NCBI RefSeq assembly: GCF_900115805.1
Contig: NZ_FOXU01000001.1
Location: 806,001-870,000, forward strand
Reading direction: 5' to 3'
Length of the DNA stretch: 64,000 nucleotides
Source of the DNA: Psychrobacillus psychrotolerans
GTDB lineage: Bacteria; Bacillota; Bacilli; Bacillales_A; Planococcaceae
The notes beneath the pieces were generated by a model. That model ran no database searches, was not told the origin of the DNA, and worked only from the letters and a program-made list of their open reading frames with translations. The first letter of the stretch is position 1. Each line of letters opens with the position of its first letter. This document shows, piece after piece, positions 25,857-35,321 of this stretch. The position numbers were made by a program, and so were the translations under genes.

Positions 25857-27077
25857 TTGAATATGAAAGCAACTGGAATTGTTGTAGAATATAATCCATT
25901 TCATAACGGTCATTTACACCATTTGCAACAAACCCGCATCAAAACAAATAGCGATATTATCATTGCTGTGATGTCTGGGAACTTTCTACAGCGCGGCGAA
26001 CCAGCACTTGTTGACAAATGGACTCGATCAAAAATGGCCGTTGCAGCGGGTGTTGACTTAGTAATTGAACTTCCCTATGCATTTGCAACTGCCCAGGCAA
26101 GTGATTTTGCTAAAGGTGCTATTTTCTTGTTAGATGCTTTAAAATGTCATTCCTTTTGTTTCGGCAGTGAAGAGGGATCATTAGAAGCATTTCAAGAAAC
26201 CTATAATCTATTATTAACCAAAAAAGACGAATATAATACGGCCATTGCAAGTTATATGAAAAAAGGTATTAGTTATCCTAAAGCGTTAAATGAAGCCTAT
26301 AATGAAATTTCTGAAGCTACGACGGTTCGATTAGTAGATTTATCTAAACCCAATAATATATTAGGATACCATTACATACAGGCTGCAAATCATTTAAATA
26401 GTGATATTAAGCCAGAGACAATTCAACGTGTCGTGGCAAATTATCATGATGATGCTCTGAAAACAGAAACTATTGCCAGTGCCACGGGTATTCGCAAATT
26501 GCTTTTTGAAGGTCAGAAGCTTTCGGAGGTAAATGCTTTCATGCCTAGTACAAGCCTTTTAGGATTAACAGAATGGGAAAGCAATAACAAATCTTTTGGT
26601 AGTTGGGAACAGTTCTATCCAGCATTACGATTACTAATAATTCGCTCCTCTAGAGAAGAGCTTGGTCAAATAGCAGAAGTTACCGAAGGAATGGAAAATG
26701 CTATTTGGAAAGCGGCAAAAACACATACGAACTTTCAATCTTTTATGCAACAGATAAAATCTAAGCGTTTTACATGGACACGTATTCAGCGGATGCTAAC
26801 ACATATTTATACAGATTTTACTTGGAACCAATTGCGAGAAATCGATTTTCCCACATATATAAGACCCTTAGCTATGAACAAGAATGGACAGGCATATTTG
26901 CAGAGCATAAAAAAAGACTTGCAGCTTCCACTTGTAAGTAGAGTAGCCGCAAGTAAAAAAGATACACAGTTGCAATTAGATATTAAAGCTGCCGACCTCT
27001 ACTACTTAGGTTTACAGTCTTCGTATGGAGAATCTATGGTTGGAAGTGATTTTCGTATTGCTCCCATTATCGAATAG
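25857..27077 (+). CDS. tmcAL: tRNA(Met) cytidine acetate ligase TmcAL
   Basis: TmcAL (YlbM) makes N4-acetylcytidine at the wobble base of elongator tRNA-Met from acetate and ATP. The 406-aa protein has the nucleotidyltransferase motif YNPFHNGHLHHL near the N-terminus, GNFLQRGEPALVDKW, DLSKPNNILGYHYI and ASATGIRKLLFEG. TTG 25857 is about 7 nt from AAAGGA; ATG 25863 is the alternative. It is divergent from ylbN and converges on ylbL with one base between stops. Confidence 0.93.
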   Translation: MNMKATGIVVEYNPFHNGHLHHLQQTRIKTNSDIIIAVMSGNFLQRGEPALVDKWTRSKMAVAAGVDLVIELPYAFATAQASDFAKGAIFLLDALKCHSFCFGSEEGSLEAFQETYNLLLTKKDEYNTAIASYMKKGISYPKALNEAYNEISEATTVRLVDLSKPNNILGYHYIQAANHLNSDIKPETIQRVVANYHDDALKTETIASATGIRKLLFEGQKLSEVNAFMPSTSLLGLTEWESNNKSFGSWEQFYPALRLLIIRSSREELGQIAEVTEGMENAIWKAAKTHTNFQSFMQQIKSKRFTWTRIQRMLTHIYTDFTWNQLREIDFPTYIRPLAMNKNGQAYLQSIKKDLQLPLVSRVAASKKDTQLQLDIKAADLYYLGLQSSYGESMVGSDFRIAPIIE

Positions 27078-27078
27078 C

Positions 27079-28125
27079 TTATTTGGGCTTTAACTGATCT
27101 AAATACGCAAGAGCATCATCAATCGTTTTCACAGGTACGATTTTCATTTTCGTACCTATTTTTCTTGCAGATTTTAGAGCCTCTTCATAATTAGATGTCA
27201 AATCAGGATTATTTGCTAAAATAGTTGGATCAATATCATCATCAGGAGCGAACATTATTTCCATGTCTTTATTGTCCGCAGCTATAACTTTTAAATCTAT
27301 CCCACCAATTCTTCCTACTGTCCCATCAGGACCCATTTCACCAGTGCCTGCTATTTTATAGCCCTTCGTAATATCTTCAGGTAATAATTGATTTAAGATT
27401 TCCAAGGTGAACATTAGTCCAGCAGATGGTCCTCCAATATCTTCGGAATTAATATGTACGACAGGAGTTGTTTCCACTTTTTTGTCTGCCGTATAACTAA
27501 TACCGATACTTGGCGTTTCAAGCACTCCAGGTATTGTTTTAAGGGATACTTCTTTATCCAACTGTTTTCCATCACGCTCAACCTTTAGACGAATGACATC
27601 GCCTTCTCCTTTGCCAGTTAAGTATGTTCTAATAGACTCTTCGGTTAATTCTCCGATATCATCCATTTGTAAAATTTTATCGCCAGCTTCTAATATTCCA
27701 TCAGCTGCACTATCATCCACCACGTTAAAAATAAATATCCCATTATTTGATATAGTGTAGGGCTTATTTGCTCGGTTAAATGCAACTGAAATAGCATTAA
27801 ATTGAGAATTAGACATAAGCTTTAATTGACGAACATTATATTCTGTTTCATCTTCGTCTTCTTGGCGAATTTCATTTGCTTTGTATATTTTTTGGTTGTC
27901 CGTTATTTTGGCAAAAGCATAAGTAAGCGGGGTAGCTTTTGCTAGTGCGATTGTTAGGAGACTCAATGTACCCTCGTCATCCTGATCCCCACCATCTACT
28001 TCTACAAATGGTTCAAGTTCGTATGCACCACCTGGTTTGGAAATATAAGAGTCCATCGGATAAAAACCTAACGCTAACACTATTACTACTATGAAAAGAA
28101 GGATTATCGGATTTCTCTTCTTCAT
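27079..28125 (-). CDS. ylbL: Lon-like PDZ-containing serine protease YlbL
   Basis: A membrane-anchored extracellular protease; the B. subtilis homologue helps remove the DNA-damage checkpoint inhibitor YneA. The 348-aa protein has one N-terminal helix (residues 7-22), a PDZ domain (about 125-195), and an S16 Lon-type domain with Ser234 in GGPSAG and Lys279 in GGIDLK. SD GAGGGATAA. It faces tmcAL with overlapping 3' ends and no terminator. Confidence 0.93.
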   Translation of the reverse strand: MKKRNPIILLFIVVIVLALGFYPMDSYISKPGGAYELEPFVEVDGGDQDDEGTLSLLTIALAKATPLTYAFAKITDNQKIYKANEIRQEDEDETEYNVRQLKLMSNSQFNAISVAFNRANKPYTISNNGIFIFNVVDDSAADGILEAGDKILQMDDIGELTEESIRTYLTGKGEGDVIRLKVERDGKQLDKEVSLKTIPGVLETPSIGISYTADKKVETTPVVHINSEDIGGPSAGLMFTLEILNQLLPEDITKGYKIAGTGEMGPDGTVGRIGGIDLKVIAADNKDMEIMFAPDDDIDPTILANNPDLTSNYEEALKSARKIGTKMKIVPVKTIDDALAYLDQLKPK

Positions 28126-28221
28126 TTAATTATCCCTCTCTTTCTACAACACATTTGAATATTAGTTTATCACTTCCATTTTTTTCTGACAAAATTTATG
28201 TGAACAAAGGATGAATTTTAC

Positions 28222-29100
28222 ATGCATAGACTAATAACAATCGGTAGTTGGGCACTTATTATACTTTTATTTTTACAGCCTGGCGTTGCCCACAAAGGTG
28301 CACTAGAAGGAATGAGGATTTTCACTACCGCTTTACTACCCTATTTACTCCCCTACTTAGTAATAACACAGCTATTTATTCGTTCTAAAAACTCGTTTTT
28401 AAATACTACGAACAAATATAAAATGTATTTTAATATTTATTTACTAAGTGCAATAGGTGGATTTCCTAGTGGAGCTGCAGTTATAACATCGTTAAAAGAT
28501 ATAGGTACTCTAAATAAAAACAATGCAAGTTGGTTGCTTGCGATATGCCATGCACCTAGTCCAATGTTCGTTATAGGCTTTGTAGGAATTGAAATTTTCC
28601 ATGCAGAAATTGCTGGCATTAAACTTTTAATCATTATACATGCTGTGAATTTAGTTTTTTTGCTAGTATTTATTGTGTTATCTCCACCCATTCATCAAAG
28701 TACACATATTCAAAAGCCTTCTGAATCTCCATTTCAGGAAAGTATTAAAGAGACGTATCAAATACTATTGCTAATCGGTACTACGGTTATATTTTTTACT
28801 ACAGTGAGTTTTATCGTATTTGAATCCGTCAAAGAAATTTTACCGAATATCTCCCCTACCTTACTTGTTTTCGTCGCATCTCTCTTTGAAATGACTGGTG
28901 GGATTAGCTTAGCTGGTGAAATGTTGTCAGGCTCCGCACTATTACCTTTAGTAGTTGCTTTTATTATTGCTTTTAGTGGTATAAGTATTCATATGCAAAT
29001 AATCGTTCTTGCTCAAAAAGCAAATATCAGTATTCGTAAATACATTCTTTTCCGCTTTCTTCATATGCTAATAATTCCAGTACTGTTTTTCTTTTTATAA
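28222..29100 (+). CDS. ylbJ: YlbJ-like sporulation integral membrane protein (shorter than B. subtilis YlbJ)
   Basis: The 292-aa protein is almost all hydrophobic, with about eight helices and a nucleoside-transporter Gate-type pattern (AIGGFPSGAAVI, CHAPSPMFVIGFVG). In B. subtilis ylbJ lies between coaD and ylbL as here and is a SigE-dependent gene needed for heat-resistant spores. B. subtilis YlbJ is about 408 aa, so this one is roughly 110 residues shorter, yet start (SD AAAGGATGA) and stop look intact. Orthology rests on position and residue pattern. Confidence 0.75.
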   Translation: MHRLITIGSWALIILLFLQPGVAHKGALEGMRIFTTALLPYLLPYLVITQLFIRSKNSFLNTTNKYKMYFNIYLLSAIGGFPSGAAVITSLKDIGTLNKNNASWLLAICHAPSPMFVIGFVGIEIFHAEIAGIKLLIIIHAVNLVFLLVFIVLSPPIHQSTHIQKPSESPFQESIKETYQILLLIGTTVIFFTTVSFIVFESVKEILPNISPTLLVFVASLFEMTGGISLAGEMLSGSALLPLVVAFIIAFSGISIHMQIIVLAQKANISIRKYILFRFLHMLIIPVLFFFL

Positions 29101-29356
29101 CACTTTGAGATAGTAAAAATAATAAAAGATACATAATCTGATATAATGTCTCTTTTAAGACAACAAAATCATATCTCTGTTTAGGCAGACGGTAATATCC
29201 ATACATTCAATTTGACTTCCCTTATCCTCTATTATCTTAACTTTTAGAGAGTTTAATAGGATAGCTTGAACTGCATTTGCCTGAAAACAGTACAACAGTA
29301 TTATTCATCCTTTAAAGCGTCATGAATATTGTGCATAAGGCATTTTTATCTATATT

Positions 29357-29389
29357 TAAAAAAGAACCCTGCATAATCGCAAGGTTCTC
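29357..29389 (-). terminator. rsmD-coaD terminator
   Basis: On the minus strand AGAACCTTGC and GCAGGGTTCT pair with one wobble/mismatch, followed by six U residues, seven bases past the coaD stop. The rest of the ylbJ-coaD gap shows no gene. Confidence 0.85.
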
Positions 29390-29395
29390 TATTCA

Positions 29396-30449
<1,054 letters not shown>

Positions 30450-30464
30450 AACTACACTCCAATG

Positions 30465-31886
30465 CTAAAATAGTGCGGATTGTGTAATATTTATACGTTT
30501 TTCTTGTTTTTCGATATTCACTAAAAACAAACGCATCATCCACGCTTCTTCAATATACAACTGTGAACCTATATCTTCAAATGGTTCTGATAAAGCATCA
30601 TATCTTTTTTCATTTAATACATAGAAAGGTTCTTGAATCGGAAAACGAAATGCTCTTGTTGCATTTTGCACATATAAACCCTTGTCTGTGTGGTTAAGTG
30701 TATATCCCAAATTAGAAAGCAGCGGTTCTGCTTCATAAAGAATTTTGCCATCCTTAAAAAGAACTTTCATCTTTTCCTGTTGTAACTCATTGATATATAA
30801 GGGTCTATAATCTTCAAATAATAATGGAAAATTTTCAGCACCTGCCTGCTCATTCAAAACAAAGAAGGAAGTTTTTAGATTGATAATATCTGTCAAAATC
30901 TCATCAAACTTCGCTGCAGTAAGTTGTTGTTTGTTGTTAAGTAAAGCAGTTTGAAACTTCTTTCGTTGTTCGGAAGTTAAATAATTTGTTATCGTTTCGT
31001 ACATCCAACTGGATTTTGGAGAGCCAACAGGCAAGTCTAACAAAAAGCTACTTAGGACTTCAGCTATCAATTGATCCTCTCGAGGTAATTCAAATTGTGC
31101 TTGTATATTCTTAACGATAAGTTCATTTTGAATAGAAGCAATATCCTCCTGTTGAACAAACGCAATTCGAGAAGCATCAATATTACTTTTGTTTTTCTCA
31201 AAAATTACAGCTAAATGTTCGCTATTCGTATAATCTAACTCCCCCAGTAAGTTAGTGATTTCATCCGGCAAAGTAGTCGAAGCGTATACTGTAAAATAAT
31301 CATCTTCATATTGGATAGGCAAGACATTCTGCTGCCAATATAATTCTTCTACATCCCCAGCGCCAATAGAAAGTGAATAATCGATTAGCTCAAGGGAAGT
31401 TTTACCGATTAAAGGCAATCCCGATACCCACATACCGCCTCTTTTTAGTTCATCTGTAATTTGAAGTGAAGTTAGCGAAACAGCCCCAGTTTCTATTTTA
31501 ACTAGGAAGTCTTGGATTAATTGGCCATCCTTTAAACCGTCTACTAAAGGAATTTCATAGGAAATGCTCTGTTTAGAGTTTTCTTCTGCTTTAAACGTAG
31601 TCATGTCTTCAGTTAAACGGTTGCAACTATCACTCGTATCTAAATCACAGCTTCTATTTTCGCTAATAATCGGCCATGTTACAATAACTTCTTCCTCAGG
31701 AAGATTGATAAAATGTTGTTTAATAACAATCTTATCCTTTTTTACTTTCATCTCTACATCCTGTTCATAGAAGAATACTTGTCCATTTTCTTCTAATCCT
31801 GAAGAGTACGCATCATATTGAAATAAGAGCAAAACACTATTAGTTACAATTAGGAATAGGCATAAAAAACTTAAAACAAATTTCAT
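30465..31886 (-). CDS. Uncharacterised membrane-anchored extracellular protein
   Basis: I do not recognise this 473-aa protein. An N-terminal hydrophobic stretch (about residues 3-20, FVLSFLCLFLIVTNSVLLLF) acts as signal or anchor; the remainder is acidic and polar, with a pair of cysteines (RSCDLDTSDSC) that could form a disulphide. The last ~95 residues (KVLFKDGKILYEAEPLLSNLGY onward) vaguely resemble the copper amine oxidase N-terminal-like stalk domain seen in Bacillales surface proteins. ATG 31886 follows GGAGG by 8 nt. It precedes rsmD by 15 bp, likely the same transcript. Confidence 0.7.
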   Translation of the reverse strand: MKFVLSFLCLFLIVTNSVLLLFQYDAYSSGLEENGQVFFYEQDVEMKVKKDKIVIKQHFINLPEEEVIVTWPIISENRSCDLDTSDSCNRLTEDMTTFKAEENSKQSISYEIPLVDGLKDGQLIQDFLVKIETGAVSLTSLQITDELKRGGMWVSGLPLIGKTSLELIDYSLSIGAGDVEELYWQQNVLPIQYEDDYFTVYASTTLPDEITNLLGELDYTNSEHLAVIFEKNKSNIDASRIAFVQQEDIASIQNELIVKNIQAQFELPREDQLIAEVLSSFLLDLPVGSPKSSWMYETITNYLTSEQRKKFQTALLNNKQQLTAAKFDEILTDIINLKTSFFVLNEQAGAENFPLLFEDYRPLYINELQQEKMKVLFKDGKILYEAEPLLSNLGYTLNHTDKGLYVQNATRAFRFPIQEPFYVLNEKRYDALSEPFEDIGSQLYIEEAWMMRLFLVNIEKQEKRINITQSALF

Positions 31887-31939
31887 AGAATTGTCCTCCA
31901 ACAAAGTGGTAAGATATATGAGAAAGGAAGTGTTTTCAA

Positions 31940-32326
31940 TTGATCCAACGTTTTATAGAACTAGGCGAAGGTTATGGCGATATTTACGAGCTATGTGAAC
32001 TCGCAAAAGTAAACAAAGAGCGTATACACCAAGCATTTATATTTTCTTCAACTAAAGACGATATAAAATATTTTTCCATAGCAATTGCTCTAAAACCAGT
32101 AAATACTGCAAATTTCTTTCCCATATATATATGTCGAGAGGGTATTGTTGAAACCCAAAAAGAATCTAAACGACTCAGTATTTTTAAGGAAGCTTTAAAC
32201 GAAATAGCTATCCAACCTGTAACAGTCGATATAAAACATTCTTCCATCTATGTGGATGTTAATTTATATTATCAGTATATAATCGGTATCTTACGTTTAA
32301 ACAATTTAATACCACCGCTTCAATAG
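31940..32326 (+). CDS. Conserved small hypothetical protein next to ylbG
   Basis: A 128-aa soluble protein with no motif I can name. It opens MIQRFIELGEGYGDIYEL and contains FPIYICREGI and DIKHSSIYVDV, suggesting a mixed alpha/beta fold. TTG 31940 follows GGAAGTG with 7 nt. It is divergent from the unknown extracellular protein (53-bp gap) and converges on ylbG (5 bp between stops). A well-placed SD and a full-length frame between close neighbours support its being real. Confidence 0.7.
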   Translation: MIQRFIELGEGYGDIYELCELAKVNKERIHQAFIFSSTKDDIKYFSIAIALKPVNTANFFPIYICREGIVETQKESKRLSIFKEALNEIAIQPVTVDIKHSSIYVDVNLYYQYIIGILRLNNLIPPLQ

Positions 32327-32331
32327 GCTAG

Positions 32332-32604
32332 TTACAGTCCGATTTTGTAATCGTATTCTTTTGCTTTATCTGGTTTACTATTTTCAAATTCAGTTTTTAA
32401 AAACGGTCTATATGACTCTAAAATTTCCTTGACATAAGGCAGTTTGTTCATCTTTTGCTTAGCAGCGTCAATTTGATCTTGATCGCAATATAATACGACA
32501 TATTTTTGTCTTTTAGAAATATAATGAACGTGACCAAACTTTCGCAAGGATTTAGCTTGTTTTAAATGATGTACATAGACAATTAGTCCTTGTCTTTCTG
32601 TCAT
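32332..32604 (-). CDS. ylbG: UPF0298 protein YlbG
   Basis: The 90-aa product (ATG 32604 after GAGGGG) matches the UPF0298 family: [40 protein letters not shown] is the conserved core by length and pattern. Function unknown. In B. subtilis ylbG follows ylbF directly; here a glycerophosphodiesterase and two repeats lie between them. Confidence 0.9.
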   Translation of the reverse strand: MTERQGLIVYVHHLKQAKSLRKFGHVHYISKRQKYVVLYCDQDQIDAAKQKMNKLPYVKEILESYRPFLKTEFENSKPDKAKEYDYKIGL

Positions 32605-32759
32605 ACTTTTCCCCTCATTTCTTCCTCTCAAGAATAACATAGGGAGGAATTTGATAGCAACAACAACTAACTGACAGTTTTGTGTTCTTTAGATATAATA
32701 GGAAAATGCCTATATATTTTTTAAAAAACATTTTACTCTTTTAAGGAGGAATTGAAACT

Positions 32760-33662
32760 ATGGGTAAAAAATCAAATGTAGCTTTCGCACTTGCTGCTGC
32801 TGCAGGTGCAGCATGGGCTAGTACTAAAGTACTTTCTAAACCCGAAAGTCGTACCACCAAAAAAGCATTGGAATATGAACAACCTATTATATTGGCTCAT
32901 CGTGGGGGCTCCGCTCTTGCACCCGAATGCTCTCCTTCTGCATTTGAACAAGCCGCCAAACTTGGAGTCCATGGTTTTGAAATTGATATAAGACTGACAA
33001 AAGATGAAGAGATAGTTGTATTTCATGATGAAGAATTAAACAGAGTTACTAACTTTACTGGTAGAATATCTGATTATACGTTAGCCCAATTGAAAGAAGC
33101 AGATCTTGGGCATCATTTTTTAGATATTGAAGGAGTTCCTTCTTACAAAAATTGTGGAGAACAGATTATCACTTTAGGGGAATTATTAAATTCATATCCA
33201 CAGATGCTTATCAATATGGATATGAAAGATGCACCCAATACCTATGAAGGTAGTTTAATGCCTTCAAAACTTTGGAGACTTTTAGAGGAACATCAAGCAT
33301 TCGATCGAGTTGTGGTTGCGAGTTTTTATGATGATCAACTAGATAGATTTAACCTATATGCACAAAACTCGGTTGCAATTGCTGCCAGTGAAAAAGAAGT
33401 AAGAAAAGCCTATACGGCATACTCAAGCAAACTAAAACATCTATATCATCCAAAGGCAGATGTTTTTCAGATTCCAGTCAAATCAAATGTATTTCCACTT
33501 GATAATCCTGGATTTATAAAGTTTTTGAATTCATTAAATATCCCTGTTCACTATTGGACAATTAATGATCCAGAAGTGATGAAAAAACTTATCAGCAATG
33601 GCGCAAAAGGAATAATTACCGACAGACCCGACTTAGCGATGGAAGTTTTGAAATTAGATTAG
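32760..33662 (+). CDS. Glycerophosphodiester phosphodiesterase, membrane-anchored
   Basis: The enzyme family cleaves glycerophosphodiesters to glycerol 3-phosphate and an alcohol. The 300-aa protein has an Ala-rich N-terminal anchor (residues 6-21), then the GDPD domain: AHRGGS with catalytic His, GFEIDIRLTKDEEIVVFHD with metal-binding Glu/Asp and the second catalytic His, and a C-terminal GAKGIITDRPD. The usual APENT after the HRG motif is APECS here, so the first metal-site Glu is kept. SD AAGGAGG. Likely acts outside the membrane on lipid or teichoic-acid debris. Confidence 0.9.
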   Translation: MGKKSNVAFALAAAAGAAWASTKVLSKPESRTTKKALEYEQPIILAHRGGSALAPECSPSAFEQAAKLGVHGFEIDIRLTKDEEIVVFHDEELNRVTNFTGRISDYTLAQLKEADLGHHFLDIEGVPSYKNCGEQIITLGELLNSYPQMLINMDMKDAPNTYEGSLMPSKLWRLLEEHQAFDRVVVASFYDDQLDRFNLYAQNSVAIAASEKEVRKAYTAYSSKLKHLYHPKADVFQIPVKSNVFPLDNPGFIKFLNSLNIPVHYWTINDPEVMKKLISNGAKGIITDRPDLAMEVLKLD

Positions 33663-33710
33663 TGTCTAGATAAGAAGAAGTATGATTCAACTATAATATA
33701 TATCACCTCT

Positions 33711-33840
33711 ATTGATTTCCGTTTCAGGTGGACGCTTTCCGCGGGGTGAGCGATGAGCAATCACCGTCGCTTCGCGTCGTTGTGATATCTCATCTGTCTC
33801 ACTCATCCCGCTGGAGTCGCCACCTTACACTGCAATCAAT
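33711..33840 (-). repeat. GC-rich palindromic element B
   Basis: A 130-bp element with terminal inverted repeats ATTGATT/AATCAAT. Inside, CAGGTGGACGC at one end pairs with GCGACTCCA and CACC at the other, and CGCGGGG with ATCCCGC. Its reverse complement is nearly identical to the first ~95 nt of element A. It follows the glycerophosphodiesterase gene; nothing coding is seen between 33663 and 34239. Confidence 0.75.
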
Positions 33841-34057
33841 TGAGATAGTAGTGCCCAACTAAGGCTAGGACCAAAAAGCGTCCAGTGCAGAAGAAATACA
33901 GTGTTTATAAGGTTACACTTCTTAATCAATCCGTTTCTTCAAATACTTAGATTTATATAACGAAAAATTTTATATTTGATTCAATTTTATAATTATTTAT
34001 TTCCATTTAAAACACGAATATTTAGATGATATTTTCCGTTTATTAAAAGTGGATTTT

Positions 34058-34182
34058 GTTGATTGGAACGCAAGGTGGCGACTCCAGCGGGAACAGCGCG
34101 AGCTGAAAGCCCCGCAGGAACGCAGTGACGAGGAGATTGAAGCCGTGCCCGCGGAAAGCGTCCGCCTGGAGTAGAAATCAAC
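34058..34182 (+). repeat. GC-rich palindromic element C
   Basis: A 125-bp element with ends GTTGATT/AATCAAC, in the opposite orientation to B 218 bp away. The outer arms (GGTGGCGACTCCAGCGGGAA and CCCGCGGAAAGCGTCCGCC) match the other copies, while the centre (CAGCGCGAGCTGAAAGCCCC and following) groups with D rather than A and B. Confidence 0.75.
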
Positions 34183-34239
34183 TTTATTCGAATTATACTA
34201 CTAATTACATAATTATAAAATTGACTCTTTATTTCTTTG

Positions 34240-34275
34240 TAAAAAAAAGATGTGTGCATTTTATGCACACATCTC
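34240..34275 (-). terminator. ylbF terminator
   Basis: AGATGTGTGCAT and ATGCACACATCT form a 12-bp stem with a 3-nt loop, followed on the minus strand by eight U residues. Confidence 0.93.
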
Positions 34276-34290
34276 ATAGCTTTTGAAACT

Positions 34291-34740
34291 TTAGGCTGAA
34301 CAAGAACAAGACCCACCTGTACCGCAGCCACTTCCACAACTAGAGCCCGAAGAAGCAAAAAATGGGTTACTAACAGGAACTTTAACACCTTCTGAAACAG
34401 ATTTACCAATTAATAAACTCACTTCGTCCAGTAAGTCCTGCAATTCGTTCTCAGCGACTTTCAAGTTCGCCACTGCATCTACCATATCTAATTTTCGTTT
34501 AGTTACTCGGATGTCTTTCATAACTTTCGAATAATCAGGATGGTATTTCCCGAAACGTTGAACCTCTTCGTATTGCTCTTTTAGCCTAGTGAAGCTATTA
34601 ACCTCACCTACTAAAGATGTATCTGTATATACAGCACGATGTGCATCTAAGTATTGATAAAATTGTTCAGAGGAAAGAATCATAGTACATAATATATCCG
34701 ATTGATCCATTATCTCGACCCATTCGTTTGTCATAATCAT
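34291..34740 (-). CDS. ylbF: Y-complex regulator YlbF
   Basis: YlbF with YmcA and YaaT forms a complex that tunes RNase Y and affects competence, biofilm and sporulation. The 149-aa protein is mostly helical (FTRLKEQYEEVQRFGKYHPDYSKVMKDIR is the family core) and ends in a cysteine cluster, CGSGCGTGGSCSCSA, thought to help bind an iron-sulphur cluster. SD GGAGG, 9 nt. It marks the return to B. subtilis gene order after the repeats. Confidence 0.92.
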   Translation of the reverse strand: MIMTNEWVEIMDQSDILCTMILSSEQFYQYLDAHRAVYTDTSLVGEVNSFTRLKEQYEEVQRFGKYHPDYSKVMKDIRVTKRKLDMVDAVANLKVAENELQDLLDEVSLLIGKSVSEGVKVPVSNPFFASSGSSCGSGCGTGGSCSCSA

Positions 34741-34823
34741 TTTGATTAACCTCCAATCTTGTTAATCATACCAGAAAAGTAAAAATAAATGCCAAACTAT
34801 TAACTTATTGTTAGGAGAAAATA

Positions 34824-35321
34824 ATGAACAAACTACAAAATTTATTTGAAACAGTGACAGAAAACGCATCAGAACAAGAAATTAGCCTAGTAAATGATTT
34901 TCTAAATGCGATTCAACAAAAACAACAAAATGAGGCGCCTACATACTTAAATGCTGTATTTCAAATGGACACCAAATATGACGAAGGTCAATGTACTGTC
35001 ACGATGCCAATAACTCCAATCTCGCATAATAGTTTCAATATGCCGCATGGCGGTATTATTGCTACACTTTCCGATAATGCGATGGGTTTTTTAATCAACA
35101 AGGATCTACACCCTGAGGGCAAAGGTGCAGTTACAACGAATATGACAATTCATTATGTTAAAGCATCAACAGAAAAAACCTTAATCGCAACTGCTAAATA
35201 CCTACATAAGGGTCGTCAAACGATAGTTATGGAATGTACGGTAACACAACCGGATGGAAGAAAAATAGCTTATGCTACTGGATCATTTTTTGTGATTAAC
35301 CCGCCCTCTTCTTCAAAATAG
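34824..35321 (+). CDS. PaaI-type hotdog-fold thioesterase
   Basis: A 165-aa single hotdog domain that should hydrolyse an acyl-CoA thioester. MPHGGIIATLSDNAMGF carries the PaaI-family His-Gly-Gly and catalytic Asp; TTNMTIHYVKAST is the second strand motif. SD AGGAGAAAA. It runs convergently into the MurE-like ligase gene, and the two 3' ends overlap by 52 bp. Substrate unknown. Confidence 0.85.
   Translation: MNKLQNLFETVTENASEQEISLVNDFLNAIQQKQQNEAPTYLNAVFQMDTKYDEGQCTVTMPITPISHNSFNMPHGGIIATLSDNAMGFLINKDLHPEGKGAVTTNMTIHYVKASTEKTLIATAKYLHKGRQTIVMECTVTQPDGRKIAYATGSFFVINPPSSSK

Noticed and set aside
29101-29356. Possible degenerate copy of the long repeat in the ylbJ-coaD gap
   Set aside because: Only scattered short resemblances (CTCTATTAT, CTGTTTA) without the inverted pair or the CGCCCTCC block.
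33993-34409. 138-codon minus-strand frame across element C and the end of ylbF
   Set aside because: It is out of frame with ylbF, crosses its terminator and a palindromic repeat, and has low-complexity composition.
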